Source: Isoperla grammatica (lineage: Eukaryota; Arthropoda; Insecta; Plecoptera; Perlodidae). From it: a stretch of DNA of 64,000 bases. The first letter of the stretch is position 1, and each line of letters opens with the position of its first letter. The notes beneath the pieces were generated by a model. That model was not told where the DNA came from. It saw only the letters and a program-made list of their open reading frames with translations, and made no database searches. The stretch spans positions 46,766,526-46,830,525 of the forward strand of contig OX246740.1 of NCBI GenBank assembly GCA_945910005.1, read 5' to 3'. The translations under genes and the position numbers were made by a program. Positions 23,277 through 36,090 of the stretch are shown here, one piece after another.

Positions 23277-24920
23277 GTGATGATCGCCTCGCTAAAGGAA
23301 GGGGTCGTGCCGGATGATTGGAAGGAAGCGGTGGTTATCCCCATCCACAAAGGCGAGGAGAAGGGGAAGATGAAAAACTATAGGCCCATCTCTTTAACAT
23401 CTATTGGATCGAAAATTATGGAAAGGGTGGTGGGGGACTACGTTAAGGCAGAAATAAAAAAGATGGGGTGGATGTCGGAAGGGCAACATGGATTCAGGAA
23501 GGGATATTCCTGTGAGACGCAACTGCTGGGGATGACAGAGGACATTGCAGGAGTACTGGATAAGGGGGGAGAGGTGGATGCGGTCTTTATAGATTTTGAG
23601 AAGGCTTTTGACAAGGTTCCACATCAGAGGCTATTGGGGAAGATAGGGGAAGTGATAGAAGACGGTTGGGTAGTAAGATGGATGGGCGATTTCTTGGAAG
23701 GGAGAAGTCAGAGGGTGAGGGTGGGAGATGTTCTCTCATCAGAGGTGAAGGTGACCTCTGGGGTGCCCCAAGGGAGTGTGCTCGGGCCTCTGATGTTCGC
23801 GATCTATATTAACGACATAGCGGAGGGGATGGGGGCAAGGGTGAGACTTTTTGCTGATGACTGCGTCATATACAGGGAGATCAAGGACAGGGGGGATGAG
23901 GAGTTATTGGGAGACGACATGAAAAAGCTGGGGGATTGGGTGAGGATTAATATGATGAGTCTGAATGCGGCAAAGTGCAAGTGGATAAGGTTTACAAGAA
24001 GGAGACAGGGGAGGAGGGTGGGACCGACGTATGAGATTCAGGGACAAGTGCTGGAGAGAGTGGAGGTGATTAGGTACCTAGGAGTGTGGATGGCGGATAC
24101 GCTGGAATGGGGAGAGCAGATAAGCAGGATGGTTGGGAAGGGCGTAAGAAACCTAAACTTTGTAATGAGGGTGCTGAGGGGAGCAAGTGGGGAAATAAGG
24201 GAGCATGCATATAGAGCTCTGGTTAGGCCAGGCCTGGAATATGCAGGGGCGGTATGGGATCCTCATGACAGTAAGGGGAGAGAGGCACTGGAGGGGGTCC
24301 AAAAGAGGGCGGCGAGAAGGGTACTCAGGAGGGCTAATAGATGGGTGGAAATAGACATGGGGGAAGGAAGGAAGAGAAGAGAGTACGAGAGCGTAACGAA
24401 ATTGGTCAAGGAACTGGGTTGGGAAACTCTCGAGGACAGGAGACGGAGGGACAGGCTAGGGAAAATGTACAGGGTGGTAAGGAAGCATGAAGGGTGGGGG
24501 GAATTAAGTAGGGCAGTGGAAGGAGCCAACTACATGGGCAGGGGGGACCACCAGTGGAAAATAGAAAGAAGGACATGGAGAACGGACATAGGCAAGTTCT
24601 CATTCCTAGGAAGGGCGACCGTGGAATGGAACCAGTTGGAGGGGGAAGTCGTGGGGTTAGGAAAGGTGAAGGCGTTTGTCGACAGGCTGAGGCCAAAACC
24701 GGAACCCAAGGGCAAGGGAAAGGAAAAAGGCAATGGAGAAGGTGAAGGAAGCGGGAAGAGGTCAAGAGGTGATACGGAAGGGAGTGAAACGAGGAAAAAG
24801 GACAAGAATGGGATGAAGCAGCAAGAGGAGGTTGGAGGAAGGAGGGAACCTGCGAAGGAGGGGACAGGAGGTAGGAAGGAAGATAAGAGTCCCTCACCAC
24901 CGGCAACCAGCCAACTGTGA
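23277..24920 (+). pseudogene. LINE reverse transcriptase (3' part of a split ORF2)
   Basis: About 547 residues remain open after the insertion. RT blocks in order: NYRPISLTSIGSKIMERVV, GFRKGYSCETQLL, FIDFEKAFDKVPHQRLL, TSGVPQGSVLGPLMFAIYIN, and the catalytic RLFADDCVIYREI. The thumb and a Lys/Glu/Gly-rich C-terminal tail of about 70 residues follow. The order and FADD signature fit CR1/L2-type non-LTR elements. The remaining frame is undamaged and markedly G-rich compared with the neighbourhood, so the element is not ancient. The upstream RT piece is at 21130-21219. The initiating ATG seen at 23244 belongs to the inserted transposon, not to the LINE. Confidence 0.9.
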
Positions 24921-24943
24921 GATGAGCGAAAACAACAACAACA

Positions 24944-25440
24944 ACTTTGTCCTAAATATTTGGCCAGGCGGTAGGCTAGGCCTAGGCCTAGTGTTAGTGT
25001 TAAGCTGGGTGCATAAAGCCCAGTAAGGAGGTTCCCATGTTAAATCGTAGGCCTAGACCTAGTCAATTTAGGCCTAGGGCCTAGGGCATTGGGTTTGAAT
25101 GACCTAGGCATAGTTTTAGTTTTAAACTTCATGTGTCACCAAAGAATGAAAGATACTAGGCTATAAGGTTAGCCTAGCCTAGCCTAGGCCTAGCTCCTGC
25201 AAAGCCATAGTTTGACGGACTCTCAAATGCTGCTGAGCCCAATGAATAAGCAAAGGCCCAAACTAGGCCTAGGGCCTAGGGCCTAGGCCTACTAAAACCA
25301 GACTGCGGAGTGCGGAGACGCCACACGTGCTAGGGCCTAGGCCTTCAAAAGACTTAACAGAAGTTCAAAAGTCAAGCGGCCTAGGAATAGGTAAGATAAA
25401 ATAAAAAATAACTTACCATAAAATGTAAGCCTAGGCTAGG
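24944..25440. repeat. Dense TAGGCCTA/CCTAGGCC cluster
   Basis: This stretch upstream of PDCD2 is built largely from interlocking GGCCTAGG, CTAGGCCTAG and GGGCCTAGGGCC motifs. Similar clusters occur at about 29020-29500 and 42780-42990. It behaves like a degenerate satellite without a fixed period. Confidence 0.7.
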
Positions 25441-25787
25441 CTACGTTAACATAACCTGTAGGGCTGGGGAGGTCGGGTTGGTTCAGGTTGATTTGAAAAC
25501 AACAAATTCAAAACTGAGTCACAACACTACGAACGAAACCGTTCACAAATCAGGGTCTTGATTGTCAAGTATGCAGTTTCACGCATACAACAAACACAAC
25601 TCGAACTCTCGAACTATTCAAGTTGCAGTGACTATTGCAAATAAACAAATTTTCCAAAATGGCCGTCACACATGGTTATTTTGACAGCAGTTAAGTAAAG
25701 TGTGTAATTTTCTCCTTTTTCGTAAGATTAGCGTTGCATTGAGCCGTTTTCTTTGAAAGATTCAATTCTAGGGTTGAGCCTTCTCAA

Positions 25788-27454
25788 ATGGCAAATAAAG
25801 CTGAACTAGTGTGTGATAGGCCCAAAGTGGAGCTAGGATATCTAGAAGAGACATCAGCTTGGAGGTTAGAAAGTAGGTTTTTTCCTAGCAAAGTAGGTGG
25901 AAAACCAGCATGGCTTGATTTTCTGCAGTTGCCCAGTAAAGAAAACTTGGAATGTTCAAAATGCACTCGCCCTTGTATTTTCTTTTGTCAAGTGTATGCT
26001 CCAATTGAAACTTTAAGTGAATGTTTTCACCGCACCATCTTCATTTTTATGTGTTTGAATCCCGAATGCTGTGAAGGCAATGGGCAACAAAATTTCAAAG
26101 TATTTCGTTGTCAACTCCCAAGAACAAATAATTTCTTTCCTTATGATCCACCTGAAGAAGATGAAACATGGGAGCAAGATTTGACAGCTGAGTCCGTATC
26201 TAAACTGTGTCATGTTTGTGGGTGTAAAGGTACTAGTGTTTGCGGCAAATGTAAACAAATAAGCTATTGCAGCAAAGAACATCAGACGGTTGATTGGAAA
26301 GCTGGCCATAAAGAATACTGTGGAAAACGTCTCAAAAGGGGAGGCGAAGGACTCTTAATTCCACAATTTGAACTTCTCACAGAATCTGAAGGCCAAAGTT
26401 CCACTAAAAATGAAGTAGCTCGCAGCGATAATGAGAAACTATTGAAGTATGAAGAACTGTTTAAAGAAGGCGCATTAGGAAGTTTACAAGGTAAATGTGA
26501 GGACTTGTGAATCAGTGCTATCTCACGGGAATATAAATTATGAGATAATGCCATAATGTAGTATTAAATAAACATTCCATGTTCATTTGTGGATAACTTA
26601 TATTTTCAGGGGATAGCTCTGTTGATGAAGACCTACTTGCAATGGCGACAACTGAAGAAGACAAAGAATTTATTAAGTTCAATACTCGCGTGAAGGAAAA
26701 TCCTGATCAAGTTTTACGCTATGAACTAGGAGGGACGCCGCTTTGGGTATCAGCTGATCAAATTCCTGATGTTATTCCTGATTGCCAATACTGCAGTGGT
26801 CAAAGGCAGTTTGAATTTCAGGTATGATGAGGCAGTCTAAAAGTAAACATTAACATAAAAAGCCCAAACTTCAATGTAATGTTGCAAGAGTTAGACGGGA
26901 CAATTTAATTTTCTCGTTCTCCTAGTTGGCAGTGTGTGAATGCTATACCAGAGCTATACTATATACCGGTAGCTAGTGGGCAACAAGTTTGTTTTTAATT
27001 GTTTTTGAAAATCATATCAGCTGTACATAATCACATGCAACTTTTTAAACTTTACTTATATGATTGTGTATCTTGGCTGGCAATATTGTGTTGTCTAAAT
27101 TTTTTTTTATCATATGCCCACATTTGGCTTAATCAGGCCATCATGTAAGATCTGGTCAACCAGTAGAGACAGGCCTCCTTTTCTTCTCTCTTCATGCCGT
27201 TAGGCAATGCGTCACGTTCTGTTTTAAGTTTACTACATCTGAAGAGGAAAAAATTGTTTTTCTTATTTCAGATTATGCCCCAAATGCTGTGTTATCTTGG
27301 CCTCGACCGAGTAGATAAGAGTATCGACTGGGGTGTTCTTGCAATTTATACATGTAAAAATAGTTGCAGTGATGGCCCTGCATACAGAAGCGAGTTTCTT
27401 TGGAAACAAGACTTCAAGGAGACAAACATTAATAAATGTATAGAAACGGAATAA
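25788..27454 (+). CDS. PDCD2: PDCD2 / Zfrp8, MYND zinc-finger protein
   Basis: Exons 25788-26490, 26610-26821 and 27272-27454 join in phase to give 365 residues (human PDCD2 is 344). The family acts as a dedicated chaperone for ribosomal protein uS5 in 40S assembly; fly Zfrp8 is needed in stem cells. The N-terminal part of the conserved PDCD2 fold carries [16 protein letters not shown] and paired cysteines ([14 protein letters not shown]). A MYND finger spans Cys141-Cys178 ([16 protein letters not shown], then YCSKEHQ, then HKEYC). The C-terminal half has [32 protein letters not shown] and [12 protein letters not shown], typical of PDCD2. The ATG follows an AT-rich leader and no better upstream start is seen. 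Genes on either side run in both orientations and give no functional link. Confidence 0.96.
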
Positions 27455-27944
27455 AAGGACAGATTCATGCAAATACACCATCAATCGTTGTAAAAAATTG
27501 AATGCTTTCATGAAGAAATAAGTTCCCAAAGCTAGGTTTTTTGGATTTGGGAGGAGAGGAAAACTGGATGGATGTGTAGAAGAGAAGGATAAGAAATGGC
27601 AAAAGTGTCTTATTGATGGTAAATAATGTATTTGTGTTATTTCTGAAAATACATCGAGTACAAGCAGAGTATATTATTGCAATTTTGTTTGACCCTTTCC
27701 TTAATTACTTCAAGACTTTCCAAAATTAAATTATCAACAGAAATTCATCGAAAAAAAAATTCTAACACAAATTTAAAAAAATAAAATTAAGAAATTAACC
27801 ACACTGGTTGTCTACTGCATTCTAGTTCCATTCGTTAGGGGGAAAGAAGGATCTCAGTAATCTTGGATCCCAAAAGACATGATTGAGCTATGTGCTAGTT
27901 TTGTCAATAACCGTGCATAATGTTTTTTGGCGATAAAACGGTAA

Positions 27945-28432
27945 AGCCGCGTTCACACAAATGACTATTGACTGTTGACTATTGACTAGTGATTAAGCGA
28001 ATTGAACCATAGGCGTATACGTGCTGACGTTCACACAACTTTACTTTTCACTTTTGATTATTGACTATTGACTAACGAAATGAAAATATCTCAAAGTCAT
28101 AGTTACAACCAATCAGAACGTTCGCGTTCAGCCAATGAATGTGGAGCAACGGAAGTCAATACCACTACTCAATTACTGTCAAGTGTATATTTGTTTTTGA
28201 CTATTTCCTGCGAATAGTATTTATTTATTATTTTTATGAAGCTGTCAAACAATAAAATATTCTTATTTTAAAAACAAATCTTCAAAACAAACAAGAAACA
28301 TACAAAACCTTCACAACTTGGTTGTCCATCATTAAACGTTTTAACTGTTGAGCAGTTACTATCGCCATACCTCGTTTTCTTCATAATTTTGCAATTTTAT
28401 TATTTTGACAGCTCGTTGTTTGTCAATCAGTT
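27945..28432. mobile_element. Truncated copy of the GACTATT Harbinger-like MITE
   Basis: It starts with AGCCGCGTTCACACAAATGA after TAA and then has repeats of GACTATT. It matches the inverse strand of 36091-36733 up to about 28432, where the opposite terminus is missing. It lies between PDCD2 and KCTD9. Confidence 0.8.
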
Positions 28433-28925
28433 CGATCAAGGTCTTAAACCGAATAAATTGAAAATTTTGTTTACGAAGGATTTGACCTTTAGTTATGACC
28501 CATCTATATTTGAGGTTAAGCTGTAATTTTATTGCATTTTTAACCTAGTACTAGGGGCTAGGCCTACTTACATGTTTGGAAATGTAAATAAATATAAATC
28601 CCACCACAACGCCAGCAGAAGCCACGTCATTTCAAAAGAGCCGCGCAAAAGAAAGTCGATATGCGGAGCATGTGCGGAGCGTGCTCGGACCTCTCTGCTC
28701 GGTCGGTAATAAAAGAATGGTATCATTGACGCTCGGAGTCAGTAAAAGAATGCTCCCAGCACTATCCGATTGCTCAGAAATAATGAATGAACACACCCTA
28801 GTTCCTAAGAAGAAGAAGAAGATCGAGAAGGACAAAAATATTTGGAAACGAAAATTTAGTGCGACACAAGTATTTCTCACTGAATCCCAAATCTGGCTCA
28901 TTAACATTTTTCATTGCACTCAATT

Positions 28926-31900
28926 ATGAAGAGAGTTATTTTGTTCCGAAATGGTACCGAGGTTGATGGAAAGGTACCAAAAAACCTTTTTGCTAGGGTT
29001 CTACATAGCCTAGGGCCTACTTGGGCCCAGCCTGGCCTTCCTATGGGCCTAGGGGCTAGGAGAACTGTCATCGTGAAGTGAAATTCACGTAGGCCTACTT
29101 TTCCTAATGATTGTATTTTTCAGGTAATACTTGTCACTCATTCTATTGAAGAGCTTCTAACGACAGCAAGTTCAAAGTTTGGTATCGTTGCAAAACGATT
29201 ATTCACCTCACAAGGCGGAGAAATTGATGATTTGAAACTCATTCGGTAAGCAAACATGGGATTTAGGTTCTAGGCCCTCGGCCTAGGCTCTAGCGTAAGT
29301 GGCAAAATGCAAGTCTAGCCCTAGGCTTAGGCTAGATATAACAATACACGTATCAAATTTAGCTTAAATCTAGGGGGGCCTAAGCCTAAGCCTAGGCCTA
29401 GGACCTAGGTGAGCCTAGGGTGAAGGTTGTTCCCTCCACCCCCTAGGCCTAGACCTAGGCCCGTGATGGCAGGGTAGGTCTAGGCCTATGCCCTTAAGTC
29501 AGCGTTAAGGCTTTGGGCCCAGCCTAAGCCATTGTCCAATCAGACTTTGTTACGCTGACGCTAGGCCTACTCTTCCTCTTTTGACACGATGTAAATTTAT
29601 GTAAAGGTGCATTCACAATCTTCACTAGTACTATGGTTTAATGATTGAGACTAAGCCACAGGCTTCTTTCATTGGCTGGGAGGGAGAATACTGTGCTCTG
29701 ATTGCCTGTGACTAAGGTTTGTCTTAGTCATAATCATTAAACCATACTCCATAGTACTAGTAACGATTGTGAATGCACCTTTAAGCACTTTAATCGAATT
29801 TGAATTTGGTCTTTGTACTAAAATATATATATCACTTATTTTACCGGTACATCATTGAGATAGGCCTATGCTGGGTTTGTTTGTTTGTTTGTTTGTTTGT
29901 TTGTTTGTAAATTCTGCTTAGCAGCTACACTCTGCTATTATTTCTCTTTTTCTCCAGTCATTCATTTTAAACTTGCAATCAAACTTAAACTTGCAAATAG
30001 TACTCTCACATTGCCATACCTTTAAAGTTCTCTCTTTAACGTTCATGCCTTTAATAGGCTATGCATACACTGTGACTTAAAAGTCATGACTAGAGGTGTT
30101 TGAAAATGGTTTTGATTTAAAAAAAAAATCTTTTTATTCTAAACCAAAATGTGGTGTTATTTCGGTGTTATTTTTATAATGGAAATGGAGAAATCGGGAA
30201 GTTTCAAAGCAACGGAAATTTTCACTCGCTCCACAACGCTTTATTTTGAGCAACGCTATCTACCAGCAACGCTGCAAACCACTTTTCCACCGGCCAAAAT
30301 GTGGTTGGTAAACAGTTTGAGACTAAACTGTTTAGGCCTAACCGACTTAGGGTCAAAAGTAGTAATTATTACGTAAAATATGCAATTTTTACCGTAAATA
30401 GTTACAATGCTGAAAATGGTGTTATTTCGCTATTTCAACACTCAATTTGCGTTATTAAAATAATATGGTGTTATTTCGCGATGTGATTCCTTATCCTTCA
30501 TGGCCAACATGCCAACATCTGTAAAAAAAAAAGTTCTTACACCACAAATAGGCCTAATGAACTCCGTTTTATCGCGGATTCCGAAAAACAAACGTCTCTA
30601 GTCATGACTAACTAAACTTGGCATAGGCCTAGCCTACAACTTTGCAGTTTTTCATCCCCAACTTTGTTCCTGGGGGTAGATATTTTCTATTTTATCATTG
30701 CAAATTGTTTTATTCAGAGACGATGACATCCTATACGTATCGGAAGGTGAATACTTCATTCGAAATCCTCCAGTTACGGCAATCGCGTCGTCATCAAGAG
30801 CTATCACAACAGCTGCTGTTGAGAATAAAATGCCCCCTACAATTGCAAGCACTGATTGGGTTACGCTCAATGTTGGAGGAAAGTATTTTACAACTTCGCG
30901 AAGTACCCTGATCACAAAGGAACCAATGAGCATGCTTGCCAGGATGTTTGCGGAAGGGGATGGAGGCTTCATGATGACTCCTAGTAACAAGGACGAAAAT
31001 GGTGCTTACCTCATTGATCGCAGTCCAACGTACTTTGAACCGATCTTAAATTATCTACGAATTGGACAACTCGTGTTTGACAACAACGTCAACCCAGAAG
31101 GTAGGCCTATGTGGATTAACAGTTTGATTTCTCAGTAAGTCCAATCTGTAGTCTACACTTAGTTTAATCCTTTCTTATTTCTAAAAGCTTTTACTCACTT
31201 CAGGAATAGCCTACCTCCCTGACTGCCCTTCTGACAGATAGATTGCTTAGGCCTACTCCTGGTAAACTATTTAGTTCTAAATTAGTTGACTTTAATTTAC
31301 CAATATATTTTATATTTTCTATACCGGTAGGCCTAAACTTCATCAGTCTAATACTTAGTAGGCCAGGCCTACTATTTACTTTCTCTTAAAAAGAGTTAAA
31401 TAGGCCTCCTGGTACTAATAGTGTGTCAGTCAAAGTGAAAAAGAACTTCTAAGTTACTATTTTTATGTGGGCCTATGTATTACATTTTGTATAACCAAAA
31501 TATTTACTTTGCCAGGTGTATTGGAAGAGGCACGCTTCTTCGGTATTGAATCTCTGGTACCTCAGCTTGAAACGGTTATCGCTGGCACTCAACGTTCTCG
31601 TGACAACTTGCCGCTCACTAGACGTGATGTAATCAACGCCCTTATCAACACTCCTTTCACTGCAGAGCTGCGTTTCCAAGGTGTCAATCTAGCCGGCTCA
31701 GATCTCTCGCGCTTGGATCTACGCTACATCAACTTCAAGGTAAGTTCAAGGAACAGAGTTCTGTGAGCCTGCTACCAGTACTTGCTAAATCACCGTCTAT
31801 CTAGTATCTACAAATACAACTTGATATTTAATAAGTTTTTAACTTTTTGGAAGTTTTAGCCTACTGAATGGCTCCAACTTGAAATCAATTTTTTATTACA

Positions 31901-33641
31901 AATTTTATTGTTTTAAACTTATTTTCTGTAGGTATGGTACTTCAAGACTAAAAATGATGAATAATGCAATAACAATGATGAATTTTGCTGATTTTAGTGA
32001 AATTTTGCAAAGACAACAATCTAAACATCTAGGCCTAGGCTATTTTTATTTTTGCAATGTTTTTTTTATCAAGTAAAAATTGGCAAAGTTTTATTTGATC
32101 GTGTAGTCTTGCACAAACCTATCAAAGGTTCGACAAATTACAAATTACTTGTAACGTAACGTATAGCTACTCTATTTTTATGTCACTATTTGACACGATC
32201 CTTGTTGGAACCGGGTGTTTTACTTTTATTATTATAACTAGGCCTAAGAAAATTAATTTAACTCTATTAATTAGGCCTATTTATTATTCTCATTATTATT
32301 TGGATATTATTATTATAGATAATATGTAGTTCTAGATCGACATGAGATAGGCGGAGACCTACATACCGGTATTATCAAATGTTCCAGTACGCGTGCCTGC
32401 ACGGCTGCCGAATGGTCGGCGCCAACCTATCGTGGTGCTGCCTTGAGCGTGCGGACCTGTCTCACGCTCAGCTGGAGGGAGCCCAGCTGCTCGGCGTGAA
32501 GATGCTGTGCGCCAACCTGGAGGGGGCCAACCTGCGGGGGAGCCACTTCGAGGACCCGGCCGGCAGTCGCGCCAACATGGAGGGCGTCAATCTCAAGGGT
32601 GCCAACCTCGAGGGCAGCAACATGGCCGGGGTCAACCTGCGCGTCGCCACGCTCAAGAACGCCAACCTGCAGAACTGCGACCTGCGCGCGGCCGTGCTTG
32701 CGGGGGCGGACCTGGAGGTGGGTTCATGGCCATCCTACTCGGTTGTTAAACTGATTTACAAAAATAAAAAAAAATAAATTTTAACTCATGCCAAGATAGC
32801 TTTTTCAGCCAGTCTTTTGTCTAACTATCCAGATGTAAAATGGCTTCCTTTTCTGGCCTGCTCATGTCTTTGGGCAGGGAGTCAGTATAAAATGTAAGGG
32901 CAGCACATCTGGCAGCATATCTAAAAAGATGTGCTATTAAAATTTAAAATAAATAAGTGAAAGAAGTAAATTTCTATTTTATAGTCGACCCATTCAGTTA
33001 CAAAAACTGATTTTCAATGGGGGACATTTATACCATATATTATGTATGAGCTTTGTTGCTATGACGGCTCTACTGTTGACATATAGAGGCTTGCACCGGT
33101 ATCATATTAGATTAAAGTCAAGTTCCAAATCCAAAGTTAAAAAACCTATGCCCGTGGGATTTTAACCCTGGGGCTTCTGCATGGGAAGCAGGAATAAACA
33201 TCACTACACCAACGAACTAATACAATGTGGGTGCTGCTGAGGGTGGATGGTTGAAACTGGATCCAAGATTAAGGAGAGGACTGGCCAAATAGGCCTACAT
33301 GGTGGAAGTCATTATTTGCTGCTGACATGTTGGTGGGAAAACGTGTTCTTGTTATTTTCAGTCTTATCAGGCAGTTCTTTGAGGAAGTGGTGAAACTGCC
33401 TTTTGTTTACTGTTGTCATGTTATTCACCGCACTGTCCTGTCGTTGTGTTAGTGTAGTTTAGTAGGTCTTGTAGTATTTTGTTATTTCAAAATGTAATCC
33501 TTCTATGTTTTTTCTGTTTTCTAGAATTGCGATCTCTCGGGCAGTGATTTGCACGAAGCAAATTTACGAGGTGCGAATTTAAAAGACGCGGCATTCGAAT
33601 TAATGCTAACTCCTCTTCATATGTCCCAAACTATCCGATAA
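28926..33641 (+). CDS. KCTD9: KCTD9, BTB and pentapeptide-repeat protein
   Basis: Six exons in phase: 28926-28973, 29124-29245, 30718-31100, 31516-31739, 32388-32717 and 33525-33641; 407 residues (human 389). KCTD9 is a candidate CUL3 ubiquitin-ligase adaptor. Residues 1-70 form the KHA-like N-terminus (MKRVILFRNGTEVDGK, LIRDDDILYV). The BTB domain follows from about 103 (DWVTLNVGGKYFTTSRSTL, LIDRSPTYFEPILNYLR). From about residue 225 come A(N/D)LxG-type pentapeptide repeats (LAGSDLSRLDLRYINFK, ANLEGANLRGSHFEDP, NCDLSGSDLHEANLRGANLK). It ends MLTPLHMSQTIR as in vertebrates. The linker between KHA and BTB is about 20 residues longer than in human. Exon 5 is far richer in G+C than its neighbours. 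Confidence 0.97.
29020..29500. repeat. TAGGCCTA-rich intronic clusters
   Basis: KCTD9 introns 1 and 2 contain dense runs of CCTAGGCCTA, CTAGGGCC and related words on both sides of exon 2. Confidence 0.65.
29604..29781. mobile_element. Palindromic MITE, 178 bp, in KCTD9 intron 2
   Basis: Inverted arms of about 55 bp (AAGGTGCATTCACAATC, ACTAGTACTATGG, TTTAATGATT and their inverse) flank a 65-bp centre. TA lies on both sides (29602-29603 and 29782-29783). Tc1/mariner-type or ISL2EU-type mobilisation is possible. Confidence 0.75.
29876..29909. repeat. (GTTT)n microsatellite
   Basis: About eight units in KCTD9 intron 2. Confidence 0.9.
33115..33250 (-). mobile_element. tRNA-derived SINE in KCTD9 intron 5
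   Basis: Read on the minus strand it has TTGGTGTAGTGATGTTTATT and TTCCCATGCAGAAGCCCCAG, then a B-box-like GGGTTAAAATCCC. The head matches 17590-17820. The B-box has drifted (TTAAAATCC instead of TTCGATTCC), so the copy is probably dead. Confidence 0.6.
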
Positions 33642-36090
33642 TTATTTCCATTCAAGAATCCATTACATTTAGGTAATATTTTAATAGGCTACGTTAAATA
33701 GCCTACTTTGTGTGACGTTCAACAAGACAGAATCCTACACTGAAATTACAGATATGCTTTTTTATCTTTAAAAACTAAGTAATTTTGCATTAATTTCAAA
33801 AACATAAGCATTGCATTAGGCTACCTTATTTAAAAAAAATCATTGAATTGATTTTGAAAATCATTTTCATTGTAAAGGGACTAAAAAATGTGAATTATTA
33901 TGCTGAATTACCACAAATTATAGCTCTGCTTTTAGGGTAATCACCAAAATTAGGCTAACTTATTTTAACATTTATGTATTGCAACTTTAACCATGAATTA
34001 TCAAAACTGAAAACTATCACACACCATAAGTTTGACAAATTAACTCTAAACCCGATCTGCTCTCATTGAGCGTTTTTAGTTTAAACTAAAAAAAGCACAT
34101 CTGTAACTGGAAATGTAGTTCTATTCATGTCGACAAATTATTTATGTCAATGGGCCTATTTATTTAATTGATTTGTCATATTATCATATTATAGCCTAGA
34201 TTATCAGTTTATCAGTCACTACTCATTGCCTGGGCTTCTTCGTTATTTTATTTATTATATTTACAATGTAGCAGTTCCTCAGCCAAGCTCAAACATCTCT
34301 CAAGATCTGAGCTTGGTCCTTGGATATACTGTATTAGAAGAAGAAACAGTGTTAGTTTCAGAATGTATACATAGGTATGTCCATATTCTCCTGTGCAAGT
34401 GGCAATGCTGGTTTAAGAATTTTAAAAATGTGTATAAAATGTGTAAATGTAGAAAATTGTACCATGATGATGTTTATATGGGAAATAAAGAAAAACTAAA
34501 ATTCCCTACAGTAAACTTAAATATAGGTGCATTAAAAATATAGTAGACCTATTCATCTGTTATGAGAAGACATGATGTGGAGGAACGTTCCAATCACGTC
34601 ATTCATTTTAAGGCCGAGTGACGGCTTTACTATATTAGGCACTCTGACGGAAAGATTTCGTAATTAAAACGGGTCAGAGATACCCATTCATTCAGCATTT
34701 GACATAATTAAAATTAATGTACTATGATTTTTGTTTTATTAGCCAGTTACTGCATAGCTTGTTACATTAGATGTGGCATCGAATACTTGTGGGCAACCTA
34801 TTGTGAAATACTTTGTGAGCAAAGATTGAAGGTCATGTTTTAAATGTTAATACATGTTGTTTCACCTTGCAACATCTTACTAACCACCATATTAACTTGA
34901 AGTGATACCAATGTGCAATACCTAGTAAACCCATTCGTGTTCGTCCTACACTATAGGACAGTAATAGTTTCTTGAAGTACAATGTCTTATAAGGTAGCAC
35001 AAAATGTGATTTCTGCCTTGGCTTTGACTATTAGTACAGAGAAACAAGTGAAAATTATAATCAAAAAAAATATATATATATTAGGTGTGTCTGTAAGCTG
35101 ACTTCTAATTAAAAATGTTAAAAACAAGTATGCCTATGTCATACAAGTACCTGTAGGCATAGTGATGCCATCTAAATTGCATTCTTATATAGAGAAAGTT
35201 TACACTACAGAAATAGCCTTTAAGTTGGGTGAATGTCTGTAGGCGTACGTCCTTGGCTGTGCGGAACTGTTGCAAATGAGTTTAAATGTCATGTCTGATG
35301 TATTGACTGACTGTTCCGTATTCCGATTCGTGTCAGTAGCATCATTGTTCAGCTGTTTTCATATAGTAGCATTGAATAAATTGGCCAATTTGCAGGCATA
35401 AATGAGAGATAAACAGGCTGGCATTCATGATTTGTTCATTTAAAAATAAAAGGCATATCACAGACTTTGATACCATAGCCATACAGTCTAGCTATTTTTC
35501 AAAATTCGAGTTGCATACATATACTGTAAACACACTCATACAAAAGAAAACACAGTAAACTGCATCTAGGGATTTATTTAGGTGTTAGTAGAGTACTGTA
35601 TATAATAATTAATATTATATAATACGTATCATGCTTCAAAAAGCTTAATTTATCAAATTTTAAAAACCCGAGTATTTATGTTGCATATAGTGTACAAAAA
35701 AGTAAAAACTTACTAACAAAGTACAACATTTCCTGCCCGGACTGGTACCGAACTGCCTCCATCTTTCAAGTGATCAAACTGCTGTTATTTTTTACATTTG
35801 ATTATCATACTTATTAATGCCACATACATCCAGGGTTATGATAGAAATACTGTTATTTTAATCAATCAATAGCTCTTATTTAAAGAAAAACCTTAGTTAT
35901 TTTTACTAAATTTACTAGGTAGGTAGGTAGGTACAAATGTACCCGTACTGTAGTTTTACTTAGTAGGTACTGATAGAAAATTATATGTACTGACAAAGAT
36001 ACTTTAAAGCGATGCTAGGTGTAATATTCATGTATTACTGGGATATGGCAAACAGTTATAGTATTCGTATATTATTTTTCGTGTGCATAA
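33642..36090. other. KCTD9 3' UTR and downstream spacer
   Basis: AT-rich sequence that should contain the KCTD9 3' UTR; AATAAA occurs near 34483, but the cleavage site is not decidable. A weak open frame at 34226-34543 has no domain. (AGGT)n occurs near 35918-35932. Nothing else is recognised. Confidence 0.5.

Larger units (their letters stand above)
21117..24943 (+). mobile_element. CR1/L2-like LINE, 5'-truncated and split by a DNA transposon
   Basis: RT sequence starts near 21130 (LKNGKAPGRDG), stops at 21219, and resumes at 23277 after the 2053-bp element 21220-23272. Taking out the insertion and one 4-bp target copy leaves the reading frame continuous. The endonuclease region is absent, so it was probably truncated at insertion. 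An (AAC)n-type tail follows the stop codon near 24930. Confidence 0.9.

Noticed and set aside
24263..24906. Minus-strand Ser/Pro/Leu-rich frames
   Set aside because: Antisense of the G-rich LINE RT ORF.
34226..34543. 105-residue open frame downstream of KCTD9
   Set aside because: AT-rich, no recognisable motif; likely 3' UTR.
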